A stretch of DNA of 64,000 nt from JAGXLC01 sp964461045 (GCA_964461045.1 CAYWSJ010000002.1:25864-89863); one strand, 5' to 3'. Counted from the first letter of the stretch, positions 52,157 to 61,024 are shown. The notes: generated by a model from the sequence alone, not told the origin. Translations and numbers: made by a program.

Positions 52157-53863
52157 ATGCTTAAAAAATATAACAACATTATTAATTTCATTATAATATT
52201 TCTGATAATTATAGCTGTTAATTTTATCTCATCAAAAGTTCATTACAGGTTCGACCTGACCTCTGACAACCGTTATACCCTAAAGGAAACAACTGTTGAA
52301 GTTCTTGAAGAACTGGATGATGTTATTTATTTTAAAATTTATCTTGAAGGAGACCTCCCACTGGGCTTAAAGCGTTTTCAGAACAGAATTAAAGAAACCC
52401 TGGAAGAATTCAGAGTTCATGCAGGGGAGAATATCCAGTACAGTTTTATCAATCCTACATCAGACAGGAACCAGAAAGAACGCCGGGCTTTTTTTAACGA
52501 CCTGAAAAGCCGTGGCCTGCAACCGACCAATGTCAAACAACGTGATAAAGAAGGAGGGTACTCTCAGAAAATTATTTTCCCGGGTGCTATTGTAAATTAC
52601 GGGGAAAAGCAGACTGCAATTAATCTTCTGAAAAATAATCCCGGCTATTCTGCTGCAAAAAATTTGAATCATTCAATTCAGAATCTTGAATATGAACTAA
52701 TAAATGCCATCTATGAACTAAGTGTTGAAGAGAAAGGGAAAATTGCTTTTATTGAAGGACATAATGAGCTTGATAAATATCACGTAGCCGATATTTCAAA
52801 TAAGCTTTCGGGATATTACAAAGTTGACAGGCTTAATCTTAAGAAAAAGCCTCAAAAGATTTTTGAATATAAAACACTGGTTATTGCAAAACCTTCTTCT
52901 GAGTTCTCCCGGAAGGATAAATTTTTTATTGATCAGTATGTAATGAATGGAGGGCGTATTATCTGGTTTATCGATAAAACAACAGTTACTTCTGACAGTT
53001 TGTCGAGAAAAAGTTCTACAATGGCTATGCTTAATGAGATGAACCTGGATGATATGTTTTTTAAATACGGAGTACGCTTTAATCCTGTACTGATTAAGGA
53101 TATGCAGTGTGCAGTCATTCCTGTGAATGTTTCATATTCTTCTGATAATCCTAAATTCGCACCTTCACCCTGGATGTATTATCCCTTGTTATCCTCTGCA
53201 AATAACCACCCGATCAATAAAAGTCTTAACATGATCCGGACCGAATTTATAGGTTCAATAGATACCCTGGCGGTTAAGGGACAATCAAAAGAAATTCTAC
53301 TGAGAACAACAGAAAATACCGAAATAGTTCAGGCCCCGGTGCTTGTAAATTTAGGAGAGGTGAGTAAAAAAGTGAATCCTGCTGCTCTAAACGGCGGTAA
53401 GAAAATTGTTTCTGTACTGGCAGAAGGAGAATTTCAATCTGTATTTAAAAACCGGATTATTAAAGAACTAAAGAAGGAATTGGGAGATAAAAAATTCAGA
53501 ACAAAGAGTCTGCCTACGCGTATGATCTTTGTATCTGATGGTGATGTAATCAAAAATGAGGTTACCCAACGCCCTGATGGAACCTACATATCTCCGCTTG
53601 GATATGATAAATATACCAAACAAACTTATGGGAATAAGAATTTTGTGTTAAATTGTATTCATTACCTAACAAGTGAAAAGGATCTTATTAGTATTCGGGG
53701 TAAAGAGATAAAAATGCGATTGCTGGATAAGTCAAAAATTAAAGAACAAAGATTGAAATGGCAGGTTATTAATATTCTGATTCCTGTTATTTTTATTCTT
53801 ATTTTTGGCTTTGTGAAGAATATTTTGCGAAGAAGAAAGTACACAGTATCTAACGAGAAATGA
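52157..53863 (+). CDS. gldG: Gliding-motility protein GldG (ABC transporter auxiliary)
   Basis: The 568-aa protein has an N-terminal TM (about 9-26), then RFDLTSDNRYTLKETTVEVLEELDDVIYFKIYLEGDLP typical of GldG, an ABC_transp_aux domain (FIEGHNELD, GGRIIWFID), and a C-terminal TM (about 545-562) with a basic tail. The bulk is periplasmic. An AGGAG at 52146-52150 overlaps the gldF stop and precedes this ATG by 6 nt. It forms the GldFG complex and is followed 23 bp later by a DUF4340 gene, a common neighbour. Confidence 0.94.
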   Translation: MLKKYNNIINFIIIFLIIIAVNFISSKVHYRFDLTSDNRYTLKETTVEVLEELDDVIYFKIYLEGDLPLGLKRFQNRIKETLEEFRVHAGENIQYSFINPTSDRNQKERRAFFNDLKSRGLQPTNVKQRDKEGGYSQKIIFPGAIVNYGEKQTAINLLKNNPGYSAAKNLNHSIQNLEYELINAIYELSVEEKGKIAFIEGHNELDKYHVADISNKLSGYYKVDRLNLKKKPQKIFEYKTLVIAKPSSEFSRKDKFFIDQYVMNGGRIIWFIDKTTVTSDSLSRKSSTMAMLNEMNLDDMFFKYGVRFNPVLIKDMQCAVIPVNVSYSSDNPKFAPSPWMYYPLLSSANNHPINKSLNMIRTEFIGSIDTLAVKGQSKEILLRTTENTEIVQAPVLVNLGEVSKKVNPAALNGGKKIVSVLAEGEFQSVFKNRIIKELKKELGDKKFRTKSLPTRMIFVSDGDVIKNEVTQRPDGTYISPLGYDKYTKQTYGNKNFVLNCIHYLTSEKDLISIRGKEIKMRLLDKSKIKEQRLKWQVINILIPVIFILIFGFVKNILRRRKYTVSNEK

Positions 53864-53886
53864 CAGGCAACAATTAAAACAATATC

Positions 53887-54882
53887 TTGATGAAGAAAAA
53901 CCGGATTTTAATAGCATTACTAATTATCCTGATTGGTCTTGCAATATTCTTTTACCTTAGAACAGAGAAAAGCACACTTACAGACTGGGATGCTGATTTT
54001 GCAATTCATGAAACTGAAGAAATAGACTCATTTACTATCAGCCAGGATTCTACCAAAGTAAAATTATACAAAACAAATGGGAATTGGTATTTTAATAACC
54101 ATATTCCTGTCAGGAAACGGGCCGTAGAACAATTTTTTAACGTGTTGCAGGATTTGCGGATTGAAGCTCCGGCTCCTAAAAAAAACAAACATGAAATTAT
54201 CGACCTGGTGAAACAAAATCCACTGGAAGTAACCATCTATAAAAAAGGGAAGAAACTAAAAGATTACTGGGTCGAAGACAGCCAATACAAAAAAGGCAGT
54301 ACTTATATGCTGATGAAAGGAAGTAATAATCCTTATTTGATGAGTATCCCCGGCTACAGGGGCGATTTGGCCCATTTATACCGAACAACTGAAAACTACT
54401 GGAGAGATAAAACACTATTTGACGTTTCAGGTATTGATATACAGATGGTTAGAGTGAATTATCCTGGCAAGGCAGAGAGCTCTTTCCAACTTGATTATAA
54501 ACGTAATGATAAATTTATTCTGAAAGAATTACCGTCAGGCAAAAAAGTTAAAAAGTTTAATAAAAACAGAGCCTCCAGGTATTTGAGTTATTTTGGAAAC
54601 ATTCGTTTTAACAGGATAATACGCGAGGAGTCTGATGAATTAATTGACTCACTTCGATCAGTAAGTCCGTTTTGTGTAATTGAGGTGGAGAATCTTTCTG
54701 AAAATAAAGCGAAACTTGAAGCTTACAGAAAGCTTTCGGGTGGAAAGGAAGATGCGTTTGGTGAAAAAACCAGATATGACCTGAACTTCTTATATGGCAT
54801 TTATAACAATTCGGATGATGTGTTGCTGATTAAGTACACGGAGATTGACCCGCTTTTTAAAGAAATAAGTTATTTTCAATAA
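53887..54882 (+). CDS. DUF4340-domain membrane protein
   Basis: The 331-aa protein has one N-terminal TM (about 6-23) and a periplasmic DUF4340-like body: ADFAIHETEEIDSFTIS, NGNWYFNNHIPVRKRAVEQFFNVLQDLRIEAP, YWVEDSQYKKGSTYMLM and YWRDKTLFDVSGIDIQMVRV. DUF4340 proteins often follow GldG/ABC_transp_aux genes. The 23-bp spacing makes this the third member of the gldFG operon. Its activity is unknown; a structural role in the transporter is an inference from context. Confidence 0.85.
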   Translation: MMKKNRILIALLIILIGLAIFFYLRTEKSTLTDWDADFAIHETEEIDSFTISQDSTKVKLYKTNGNWYFNNHIPVRKRAVEQFFNVLQDLRIEAPAPKKNKHEIIDLVKQNPLEVTIYKKGKKLKDYWVEDSQYKKGSTYMLMKGSNNPYLMSIPGYRGDLAHLYRTTENYWRDKTLFDVSGIDIQMVRVNYPGKAESSFQLDYKRNDKFILKELPSGKKVKKFNKNRASRYLSYFGNIRFNRIIREESDELIDSLRSVSPFCVIEVENLSENKAKLEAYRKLSGGKEDAFGEKTRYDLNFLYGIYNNSDDVLLIKYTEIDPLFKEISYFQ

Positions 54883-54980
54883 ATTTGTTTACTTTTAAGA
54901 AATTTTTTGAAAAAGATACTTAAAAATTAATTTAATTCAATTAATTTCGAATGCTATTATCAACCTAAAAAATTATTACG

Positions 54981-56129
54981 ATGAAATTTGTAATATCCAG
55001 TACAGAATTGTTGAAACACCTTCAACTAATCGGTAAAGTAATCAGTACAAAGAACACATTACCCATTTTGGATAATTTTCTTTTTAACCTGAAAGGAAAT
55101 GAGCTGGAAATAACGGCTTCCGATTTAGAAACCACATTGGTTACAACCATTAACCTTGAAAATGTAACCGATGAAGGGAAAATTGCTGTTCCTGCCAGGA
55201 TTCTAATGGATATTCTGAAAGAATTCCCTGAACAGCCTCTTACATTTGATGTCAACAATGATACAATGGGGATTGTCATCAATTCTGAGAATGGAAAATA
55301 TAATATCAACGGGCAAAATCCTGACGATTTTCCACAAATTCCTGAAATTAAAAGTGAACAGGAAAGTAAGTTGCAGATGCCTTCTGAATTGTTATACAAT
55401 GGAATTGATAAAACTATTTTTGCCACTGCAGACGACGAGCTTCGTCCGGTAATGAATGGAATCTTCGTTGAATTAAGGGAGGATAACATAACATTTGTGG
55501 CAACTGATGCACATAAGCTGGTTAGGTATGTTCGTACAGAAGTAAAACCCGGACAAGAAGCTTCTTTTATATTTCCAAAGAAGCCTTCTTCATTACTGAA
55601 GAATATCCTGATGAAAGAAGACTCTGAAGTGGATATGCGCTTTGACGATAAAAATGTACAGGTAACATTACCAAATTATAAAGTTATATCACGACTTACA
55701 GAAGGGAATTACCCAAATTATAATTCCGTGATCCCTTCAGATAATCCTTATAAATTAACCATTGACAGACTGGAACTATATAATACCATTAAAAGAGTTT
55801 CTGTATTTTCAAATCAGGCCAGTAACCTTATTAAACTGAGTCTTAAGGGTAATCAGCTCACTGTTTCAGCACAAGATATCGATTTTTCAATTTCAGGACA
55901 TGAAACCCTGAATTGTCAATATGAAGGAGAAGATATGGATATTGGTTTCAAATCACCTTTCCTTCTGGAAATCCTTTCCAATCTGAATACATCAGAAGTA
56001 CTTGTTGAACTGTCAGATCCTTCAAGGGCAGGGTTGCTATATCCGGCTGAAAAAGAGAGCGAAGAAGAAGATATACTTATGCTTCTGATGCCTATGATGG
56101 TAGAATCTGATAATGAATCAGAAGAATAA
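54981..56129 (+). CDS. dnaN: DNA polymerase III beta sliding clamp
   Basis: The 382-aa protein has three clamp repeats: MKFVISSTELLKHLQLIGKVIS with NTLPILDNFLF; ELRPVMNGIFVEL with ATDAHKLVRY; and the final LLMPMMVE with a polyacidic tail. The normal length is about 370-376 residues, so it is slightly longer because of an acidic insert and tail (EKESEEEDILMLL). It tethers the polymerase to DNA. It has a terminator just after it. It is not next to dnaA but precedes a DnaQ-like exonuclease gene. Confidence 0.96.
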   Translation: MKFVISSTELLKHLQLIGKVISTKNTLPILDNFLFNLKGNELEITASDLETTLVTTINLENVTDEGKIAVPARILMDILKEFPEQPLTFDVNNDTMGIVINSENGKYNINGQNPDDFPQIPEIKSEQESKLQMPSELLYNGIDKTIFATADDELRPVMNGIFVELREDNITFVATDAHKLVRYVRTEVKPGQEASFIFPKKPSSLLKNILMKEDSEVDMRFDDKNVQVTLPNYKVISRLTEGNYPNYNSVIPSDNPYKLTIDRLELYNTIKRVSVFSNQASNLIKLSLKGNQLTVSAQDIDFSISGHETLNCQYEGEDMDIGFKSPFLLEILSNLNTSEVLVELSDPSRAGLLYPAEKESEEEDILMLLMPMMVESDNESEE

Positions 56130-56134
56130 AATAC

Positions 56135-56160
56135 AGGGAAGCTACTGGCTTCCCTTTTCT
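56135..56160 (+). terminator. Intrinsic terminator after dnaN
   Basis: AGGGAAGC (56135-56142) and GCTTCCCT (56148-56155) form an 8-bp stem with a TACTG loop and a short T-rich tail. It begins 6 bp after the dnaN stop and ends 14 bp before the exonuclease gene, so some read-through is plausible. Confidence 0.75.
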
Positions 56161-56173
56161 AAAGTAATTTCCT

Positions 56174-56944
56174 ATGGATTTAAATTTAAAAAAACCGTTG
56201 GTTTTCTTCGATCTGGAAACCACAGGTACAAATATTGTAAAAGACCGGATTGTTGAAATATCCATGTTGAAAATTATGCCTAATGGAGACCAGGAAAGCA
56301 AAACAATGAAGGTGAACCCCACCATTCCTATAAGTCCTGAAGCTGAATCAATACATGGAATTTCAAACGAAGATGTAAAAGATGCTCCCACATTTCCAGA
56401 AATTGCCAAAAGCGTTTTGAAATTCATTGAAGGATGCGATCTGGCCGGGTTTAATTCGAATCGTTTTGATCTTCCACTATTGGCAGAAGAATTTATCAGG
56501 GCTGAAATTGATTATGATCTTAAAAAACAGAATTTTATCGATGTCCAGGTTATTTTCCATAAAATGGAAAAAAGAACGCTGAGTGCCGCATATCAGTTTT
56601 ATTGTAATAAGGAACTGAAAAATGCACATAGTGCAGAGGCAGATACTTTAGCTACTTATGAAATTTTAAAGGCTCAGATAGATTATTACCAGCAACTTGA
56701 AAATGATATGGAAAAAATATCTGATTTTTCAAGCCACAATAAAAATGCTGATTTTGCCGGGAGAATTATATATAACAGCAAAGGAGAGGAGATCTTTAAT
56801 TTTGGAAAATACAAGGGTAAGAAAGTAGAGGATGTTTTAGAAAAAGATCCTGGTTATTACGGCTGGATTATTAACAACGAATTTCCACTTTATACAAAAA
56901 AGGTATTAACAAATATAAAATTGAGAGCATTTAATTCTCAATAA
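56174..56944 (+). CDS. DnaQ-like DEDDh 3'-5' exonuclease
   Basis: The 256-aa protein has the exonuclease fold with FFDLETTG (Exo I, D and E), GFNSNRFDLPLLAEEF (Exo II) and AHSAEADTLATYEIL (Exo III with the DEDDh His and Asp). A C-terminal segment (about 200-250, IFNFGKYKGKKVEDVLEKDPGYYGWI) matches the ExoX-like tail. It is either a polymerase III proofreading subunit or a stand-alone ExoX-type nuclease. It follows dnaN past a terminator, and is 13 bp ahead of an FAH-family gene. The ExoX tail favours a repair nuclease. Confidence 0.9.
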   Translation: MDLNLKKPLVFFDLETTGTNIVKDRIVEISMLKIMPNGDQESKTMKVNPTIPISPEAESIHGISNEDVKDAPTFPEIAKSVLKFIEGCDLAGFNSNRFDLPLLAEEFIRAEIDYDLKKQNFIDVQVIFHKMEKRTLSAAYQFYCNKELKNAHSAEADTLATYEILKAQIDYYQQLENDMEKISDFSSHNKNADFAGRIIYNSKGEEIFNFGKYKGKKVEDVLEKDPGYYGWIINNEFPLYTKKVLTNIKLRAFNSQ

Positions 56945-56957
56945 AAAGTTAACCAAC

Positions 56958-57569
56958 ATGAAGATCATTTGTATTGGGAGAAATTACGCCGATCATGCTA
57001 AGGAATTCAACAATGATGTTCCCGAGAAGCCCATTTTCTTCTTTAAACCCGATACATCTATAATCACACGTAACAGACCATTCTTTTATCCCGATTTTTC
57101 TGAAGAGATCCACTTTGAAACAGAAATTGTCCTGAAAATTTCCAGGCTGGGGAAAAATATTGCCCCTAAATTTGCTCATCGCTACTACCGTGAATTTACT
57201 CTGGGTATTGATCTTACGGCCAGAGACCGGCAAAAAGAGTGTAAAAAGAACGGATGGCCCTGGGAAATTGCCAAAGGGTTTGAAGGCTCAGCTCCTATTG
57301 GACGCTTTGTGCCGGTTGAAGATTATGATGATATACATAAGCTGAATTTTCATCTGAATATTAACGATGAACAGGCCCAAAAAGGAAACACTGCTGATAT
57401 GATCTTTTCTTTTGAAGATATTATTGCTTATGTTTCACAGTTTTTAACCCTCAAGATGGGCGACCTGATTTTTACAGGAACTCCGGCAGGAGTGGGCCCG
57501 GTAAAAATTAATGATCGCCTGACAGGTTATGTGGAAAATAAAAAACTGATAGATTTCAGGGTAAAGTAG
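56958..57569 (+). CDS. Fumarylacetoacetate hydrolase (FAH) family protein
   Basis: The 203-aa protein has the C-terminal FAH fold: CIGRNYADHAKE, PIFFFKPDTSI, EEIHFETEIVLKIS (a metal-ligand E-x-E pattern), KGFEGSAPIG and GDLIFTGTPAGVGPV. Its small size fits the FAHD1/YcgM group (acylpyruvate or oxaloacetate hydrolases/decarboxylases) rather than full FAH. It lies 13 bp after the exonuclease gene on the same strand. The specific substrate is unknown. Confidence 0.92.
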   Translation: MKIICIGRNYADHAKEFNNDVPEKPIFFFKPDTSIITRNRPFFYPDFSEEIHFETEIVLKISRLGKNIAPKFAHRYYREFTLGIDLTARDRQKECKKNGWPWEIAKGFEGSAPIGRFVPVEDYDDIHKLNFHLNINDEQAQKGNTADMIFSFEDIIAYVSQFLTLKMGDLIFTGTPAGVGPVKINDRLTGYVENKKLIDFRVK

Positions 57570-57614
57570 CTCTGTTACTCAATTGTTTTGTATCAGTTTT
57601 AGAATAACTACCTC

Positions 57615-58400
57615 TTAATTGAATTCATATAATTCTTTCTCAAGCTGAATTAAGAAATATTTAACAGCTGATTTGTCTGCAGGCTTCACTAAATCGGTTA
57701 ATTTGAATTGAACTGTATTGTGTATGTTGTTGTTGATATTTTGTATTACTGGTAAGTACTTTTCTGTTTCATTGTAGAAATTTATAAGACTTTCATATCG
57801 TTTCTTTTGTTCTTCCATAAAAACAGGGTAATCTTCAAATTTTTTATGTAAATGGAAAAATCTTCTTTTTGCATTTTGGATGATTTTTGCTGGAAGTTGT
57901 TCAATCAGTATTCCTCTTAATAAATATATCTCGGCATATCTTACAGCTCCTGTTAGCCCAAAAGCATCCAAATCGTCTGCAATGGAGAGGATGGATAGAA
58001 GAGAGCTATGGTCTGCTTTTATTTTATATTCCTTATCATCATGCATCTCAATCATATTAAGCGTTTCTTCCCATTTTGCGGGTCTTTGTATATTTCCCTT
58101 CCTGAAAAAATTTTCACAGAGCCTACGGCTTTCAAGTCCATGTGAAACATCCATTGTATAAACCATCCCCATGTCATGAAAAAAGGTGGCAACAATCAGA
58201 CATTCCAGTTTATCTTCACTGAAAAATTTATCATCATTCAGTATTTTAAGTATTTTTTTTACATAAGACCATACTCGTAAATGATGATTTTCATTATGAG
58301 AGGGCATACCTACCTGACGAAACATTTTCCGATTATATGTGAAAAGAGTTTCCAGCCATTTTCTTTCAGTTTTTGTTATTTGTTTCTCCAGGTATTTCAT
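57615..58400 (-). CDS. HD-domain phosphohydrolase-like protein
   Basis: This 261-aa protein shows an HD-type metal pattern: HNENHHLRVWSYVKKIL (H-x-x-H), VATFFHDMGMVYTMDVSHGLES (HD and a following H) and LSIADDLDAFG (late Asp). It ends in a helical region (QKRYESLINFYNETEKYL). It is probably a metal-dependent phosphohydrolase acting on nucleotides or a cyclic dinucleotide, but no further family call is possible. A hairpin at 58410-58440 lies just upstream of its start. Confidence 0.7.
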   Translation of the reverse strand: MKYLEKQITKTERKWLETLFTYNRKMFRQVGMPSHNENHHLRVWSYVKKILKILNDDKFFSEDKLECLIVATFFHDMGMVYTMDVSHGLESRRLCENFFRKGNIQRPAKWEETLNMIEMHDDKEYKIKADHSSLLSILSIADDLDAFGLTGAVRYAEIYLLRGILIEQLPAKIIQNAKRRFFHLHKKFEDYPVFMEEQKKRYESLINFYNETEKYLPVIQNINNNIHNTVQFKLTDLVKPADKSAVKYFLIQLEKELYEFN

Positions 58401-58409
58401 TGTAAATAA

Positions 58410-58440
58410 AAAAGCAGAAAAGACATACTTTTCTGCTTTT
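58410..58440 (-). terminator. Hairpin between the small HTH gene and the HD gene
   Basis: A perfect 13-bp inverted repeat (AAAAGCAGAAAAG at 58410-58422 with its complement at 58428-58440) closes a 5-nt loop. On the minus strand it is followed by TTTATTTACA, a modest U-tract. It lies 21 bp after the stop of the HTH gene and 9 bp before the HD start codon, so it could terminate the former or attenuate the latter. Confidence 0.7.
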
Positions 58441-58461
58441 TAGAATAAATGTTTTAAAAAA

Positions 58462-58719
58462 TTAGTTTTTATGGCTTGTTTCTTCATTAAGAATTTCTTT
58501 TGCCATATTTAAGATTGTAGGATCATCAATCGTTACAGCGCCTCCGTCTGGTCCCGGACCAAAATGAATTCCAACACTTTCTCCTTTTTCATAGTTGGAT
58601 GCTCCAAAATAGTTTCTTACAGTTTCTTCGTTCAGGTTCAGTTGATCTGCGATTTTTTTGATTCCGCCATGTGGAAGGCTGTCTTTGATTTTTCGTAACT
58701 CGTTGAATGTTATGGTCAT
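58462..58719 (-). CDS. Small helix-turn-helix-like protein
   Basis: The 85-aa protein, started at the ATG at 58719 (MTITFNELRKIKD), is not a named family to me. Residues about 17-37 (GGIKKIADQLNLNEETVRNYF) read as a helix-turn-helix. The second half (NYEKGESVGIHFGPGPDGGAVTIDDPTILNMAKEIL) is a G/P-rich loop and a helix. It may be a DNA-binding regulator; the neighbouring HD gene is a possible target. A hairpin follows its stop. Confidence 0.65.
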   Translation of the reverse strand: MTITFNELRKIKDSLPHGGIKKIADQLNLNEETVRNYFGASNYEKGESVGIHFGPGPDGGAVTIDDPTILNMAKEILNEETSHKN

Positions 58720-59133
58720 AAATAACACGTTTTGTTTTAAGAAATCATTATAAAATTAATAAAAATTTAACAGAGTAAGAAATAAAATATCAGTAAAATT
58801 GATAAAATAGGAATTATTGGTAATTAAGGAGATATCTGATATTGCAGAGTATTTTCTAAATAATTAACTTATTTTAACAATTTTATAGAGGCTGAGGCTA
58901 AAACGTAAGTTTAGGATTCCAGAAGCTGGTGATAGAAAAAGAACAGTTATTTTTTAAAATTGTGTTTTTTGGTTATGGCCCAACCCCTATTGTTTAATTC
59001 ATTATCTGATTAACCGGCGTCATATAGATTTAATATTTGACCATTCTTTATTAAATTATGTTGATATAAAACAAATTTGTGTTTTGTTTGGTTGGATCAA
59101 AAGGGTTTATTTTGCAGAGAATAAAAATTTACG
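58720..59133. other. Intergenic region upstream of the DUF454 gene
   Basis: This 414-bp AT-rich stretch separates divergent genes. It has no supported ORF or RNA. TTTG at 59083-59086 and TTATTTTG at 59107-59114 give a near-consensus promoter (20-bp spacing, one mismatch) for the downstream gene. A GAGGCTGAGGCTAA segment at 58888-58901 recalls the hexamer repeat in the following gene, probably by coincidence or local duplication. Confidence 0.4.
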
Positions 59134-59598
59134 ATGACAGAAAAGAAAAATACCACAAGGCCTGTTTTTATTAAAATGTTATTCATCTTTTTGGGTATTT
59201 GCGCCTTATTTTTAGGTGTTTTGGGTATTATAATTCCCGGATTGCCCACCACGCCATTTCTTTTGCTGTCTGCGGGATTGTTTTTCAGAAGTTCGAAAAG
59301 GCTTTACAGATGGTTAATGAGTCACCCTTATTTTGGAGTACGTATAAGATACTACCGCATTCACAGGGCACTACCTCTTAAAACAAAGATTTATGCAAAC
59401 TCTCTTATGTGGGTTATGATACTCCTGTCAGTGTTTTTATTTATTGATCAGTTATGGATAAATATAATAATAATAGCCGCCGGAATCACCGGTTCAGTTG
59501 TGATGATCCGGGTGATTCCAACTTATGAGGTTAAAACTAAGGTTAAGGCTGAGGCTGAGGCTAAGGCTAAGGCTAAGGAAGAAGTGGAGGACAGGTAA
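59134..59598 (+). CDS. DUF454 (YbaN-like) inner-membrane protein with a repeat-coded tail
   Basis: The 154-aa protein matches DUF454. It has a TM helix with LGVLGIIIPGLPTTPFLLLSAGLFFRSSKRLYRWL, HPYFGVRIRYYRIHRALPLKTKI, then two more helices (about 90-130). The normal family ends near residue 125. Here a charged VKAEAEAKAKAKEEVED tail is encoded by a GAGGCT/AAGGCT hexamer array at 59527-59580. The tail is likely low-complexity and can change by whole dipeptides without a frameshift. The role of YbaN-like proteins is unknown. Confidence 0.85.
   Translation: MTEKKNTTRPVFIKMLFIFLGICALFLGVLGIIIPGLPTTPFLLLSAGLFFRSSKRLYRWLMSHPYFGVRIRYYRIHRALPLKTKIYANSLMWVMILLSVFLFIDQLWINIIIIAAGITGSVVMIRVIPTYEVKTKVKAEAEAKAKAKEEVEDR
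59527..59580 (+). repeat. Coding hexanucleotide tandem repeat
   Basis: Nine imperfect 6-bp units (GAGGTT, AAAACT, AAGGTT, AAGGCT, GAGGCT twice, AAGGCT twice, AAGGAA) encode an alternating K/E-A/V tail. Unit gain or loss keeps the frame. Confidence 0.75.
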
Positions 59599-59682
59599 CA
59601 GAAATGTTTATTTTATTATGTAAATCCTCCAGCTATTGCCAGTGACATCTAATTAGCAGTATGATTTTAGGTATTTTTTCAA

Positions 59683-60483
59683 TCAATACTGATTGGTACT
59701 TTCAAAAATTTTATCTGCTGATTTGGTTATAAAACCGCTAAAAAGATTGCCTTCTTTGTCAGGATAGCGTTTAGTGAATTCATAATAACAGGCAGGTATT
59801 TGGTATGTTCCCTCCTCAAATACCACATCAATCTTATCTGCCATGATGCTTGACTGTTCAAGCAGTTGTTCTTTACTGCCTTTAATTTCACCACCTGACT
59901 GATTCATCTTCCAGCCTTCAGATTTTAACCGGTCATTAATTTTTTCCAATTCTGTAAATTTTTTAAAGTCATTGACTTTCATGGCAAAATGATTAACACG
60001 AAATCCGAATGCATACATCCAGGCTGCATACTCTGATTCTTTCAGAAGCTTCTTGTAAATTTGATATTTGGGTTTGCCCCATAAAGTCTTTGAAAATATC
60101 AGTTCTTCAGATTTGAATTGTTTTTGGGGTGCTCTATTAAGTATACTTGCTACTGTTTCCTGCACAAAATCGCTCAATTGTTCAGTAAGAAGATGGCTGA
60201 TAAAAATTCTTGGTGCATTTGGATCAGTCTTGTGTTCAAAATGTTGTGCATAGGCTTTCTTTTTTGTAAAGTGATATTCTCCCCTGGCTTCATAGCCTCT
60301 TTCAACAAATGGTTTTGCAATTACATCTATGTTTACCCGTGGGTCATTAAACGAACGGAAGGCAATGTGGTCATGATTTATTGTTTCTCCTTCATTTAAA
60401 AACAGGTTGTAAATTTTTTCAACTGAAGGATTTTGCTGCGTATAATCCTGCCATAATTGATTATAGATCTGATGTAATTCCAT
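59683..60483 (-). CDS. DUF1338 / 2-oxoadipate dioxygenase-decarboxylase (HglS/YdcJ) family protein
   Basis: The 266-aa protein shows DUF1338 features: INHDHIAFRSFNDPRVNID, RGYEARGEYHFTKKKAYAQHFEH, PRIFISHLL and FGFRVNHFAMKVNDFKKF. The HDH and a later E/H residue fit the Fe(II) site of this family, which includes the Pseudomonas enzyme converting 2-oxoadipate to D-2-hydroxyglutarate. This copy is shorter than the ~460-residue bacterial HglS, so it may be a compact plant-like variant with another substrate. Confidence 0.8.
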   Translation of the reverse strand: MELHQIYNQLWQDYTQQNPSVEKIYNLFLNEGETINHDHIAFRSFNDPRVNIDVIAKPFVERGYEARGEYHFTKKKAYAQHFEHKTDPNAPRIFISHLLTEQLSDFVQETVASILNRAPQKQFKSEELIFSKTLWGKPKYQIYKKLLKESEYAAWMYAFGFRVNHFAMKVNDFKKFTELEKINDRLKSEGWKMNQSGGEIKGSKEQLLEQSSIMADKIDVVFEEGTYQIPACYYEFTKRYPDKEGNLFSGFITKSADKIFESTNQY

Positions 60484-60561
60484 AAAATTAATATTTACAA
60501 GTTTTGCTATTGATTGATTAAGTTGTATAGACTACAACCGTTTATTTCAAACTTTGTTTAA

Positions 60562-60981
60562 TTAGTTGTCCTTTCTTATGCGTTCTTTTAAATAAGGAGC
60601 ATATTGTTGATCCGTTTTCATTATGTGATTGACAAGCCAGTCTTTAAGAAAATCTGAAACTTCAATGGCTATTTTACGCTCTCCTTTGTCAAATTTTTCC
60701 TTGTACTTCTTTAGCTTTTCTACAAATTTTTGATGCTCCCTTTTATGAGCTTCATATCCTTTATAGTGATGAACAAACATCAGTTTTTCTTCATCGAAAA
60801 AATGTGTTTTTACATAGTCAAAAAGTTCTTTAAATATTTTATCAAGTTCTTTTTTACCTTTTCCGCCCGACATGGCCTGGTAAAGATCATTAATCAGAGA
60901 AATGAGCTTTTTGTGTTGCTGATCAATTTCTTCTATACCAACTGATAAAGACTCGTTCCATTGAAAAAAAATCATATTCAT
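60562..60981 (-). CDS. Bacteriohemerythrin
   Basis: The 139-aa four-helix protein has the full diiron ligand set: H23 in DQQHKKLI, H60 and E64 in KTHFFDEEKLM, H79 and H83 in AHKREHQ, and H119 and D124 in NHIMKTDQQYAPY. It should bind oxygen (or bind and sense O2/NO) in the cytosol. The start could also be the second Met (60975). It lies 78 bp upstream of the DUF1338 gene on the same strand and is divergent from the sugar dehydrogenase. Confidence 0.95.
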   Translation of the reverse strand: MNMIFFQWNESLSVGIEEIDQQHKKLISLINDLYQAMSGGKGKKELDKIFKELFDYVKTHFFDEEKLMFVHHYKGYEAHKREHQKFVEKLKKYKEKFDKGERKIAIEVSDFLKDWLVNHIMKTDQQYAPYLKERIRKDN

Positions 60982-61024
60982 TGTCTTTTTTGCTTTAAAG
61001 ATTTTGAATTAACATCTTTAGTTA

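Noticed and set aside
60522..60538. GTTGTA/TACAAC hairpin between the hemerythrin and DUF1338 genes
   Set aside because: A 6-bp AT-rich stem with no U-tract; too weak to call a terminator or operator.
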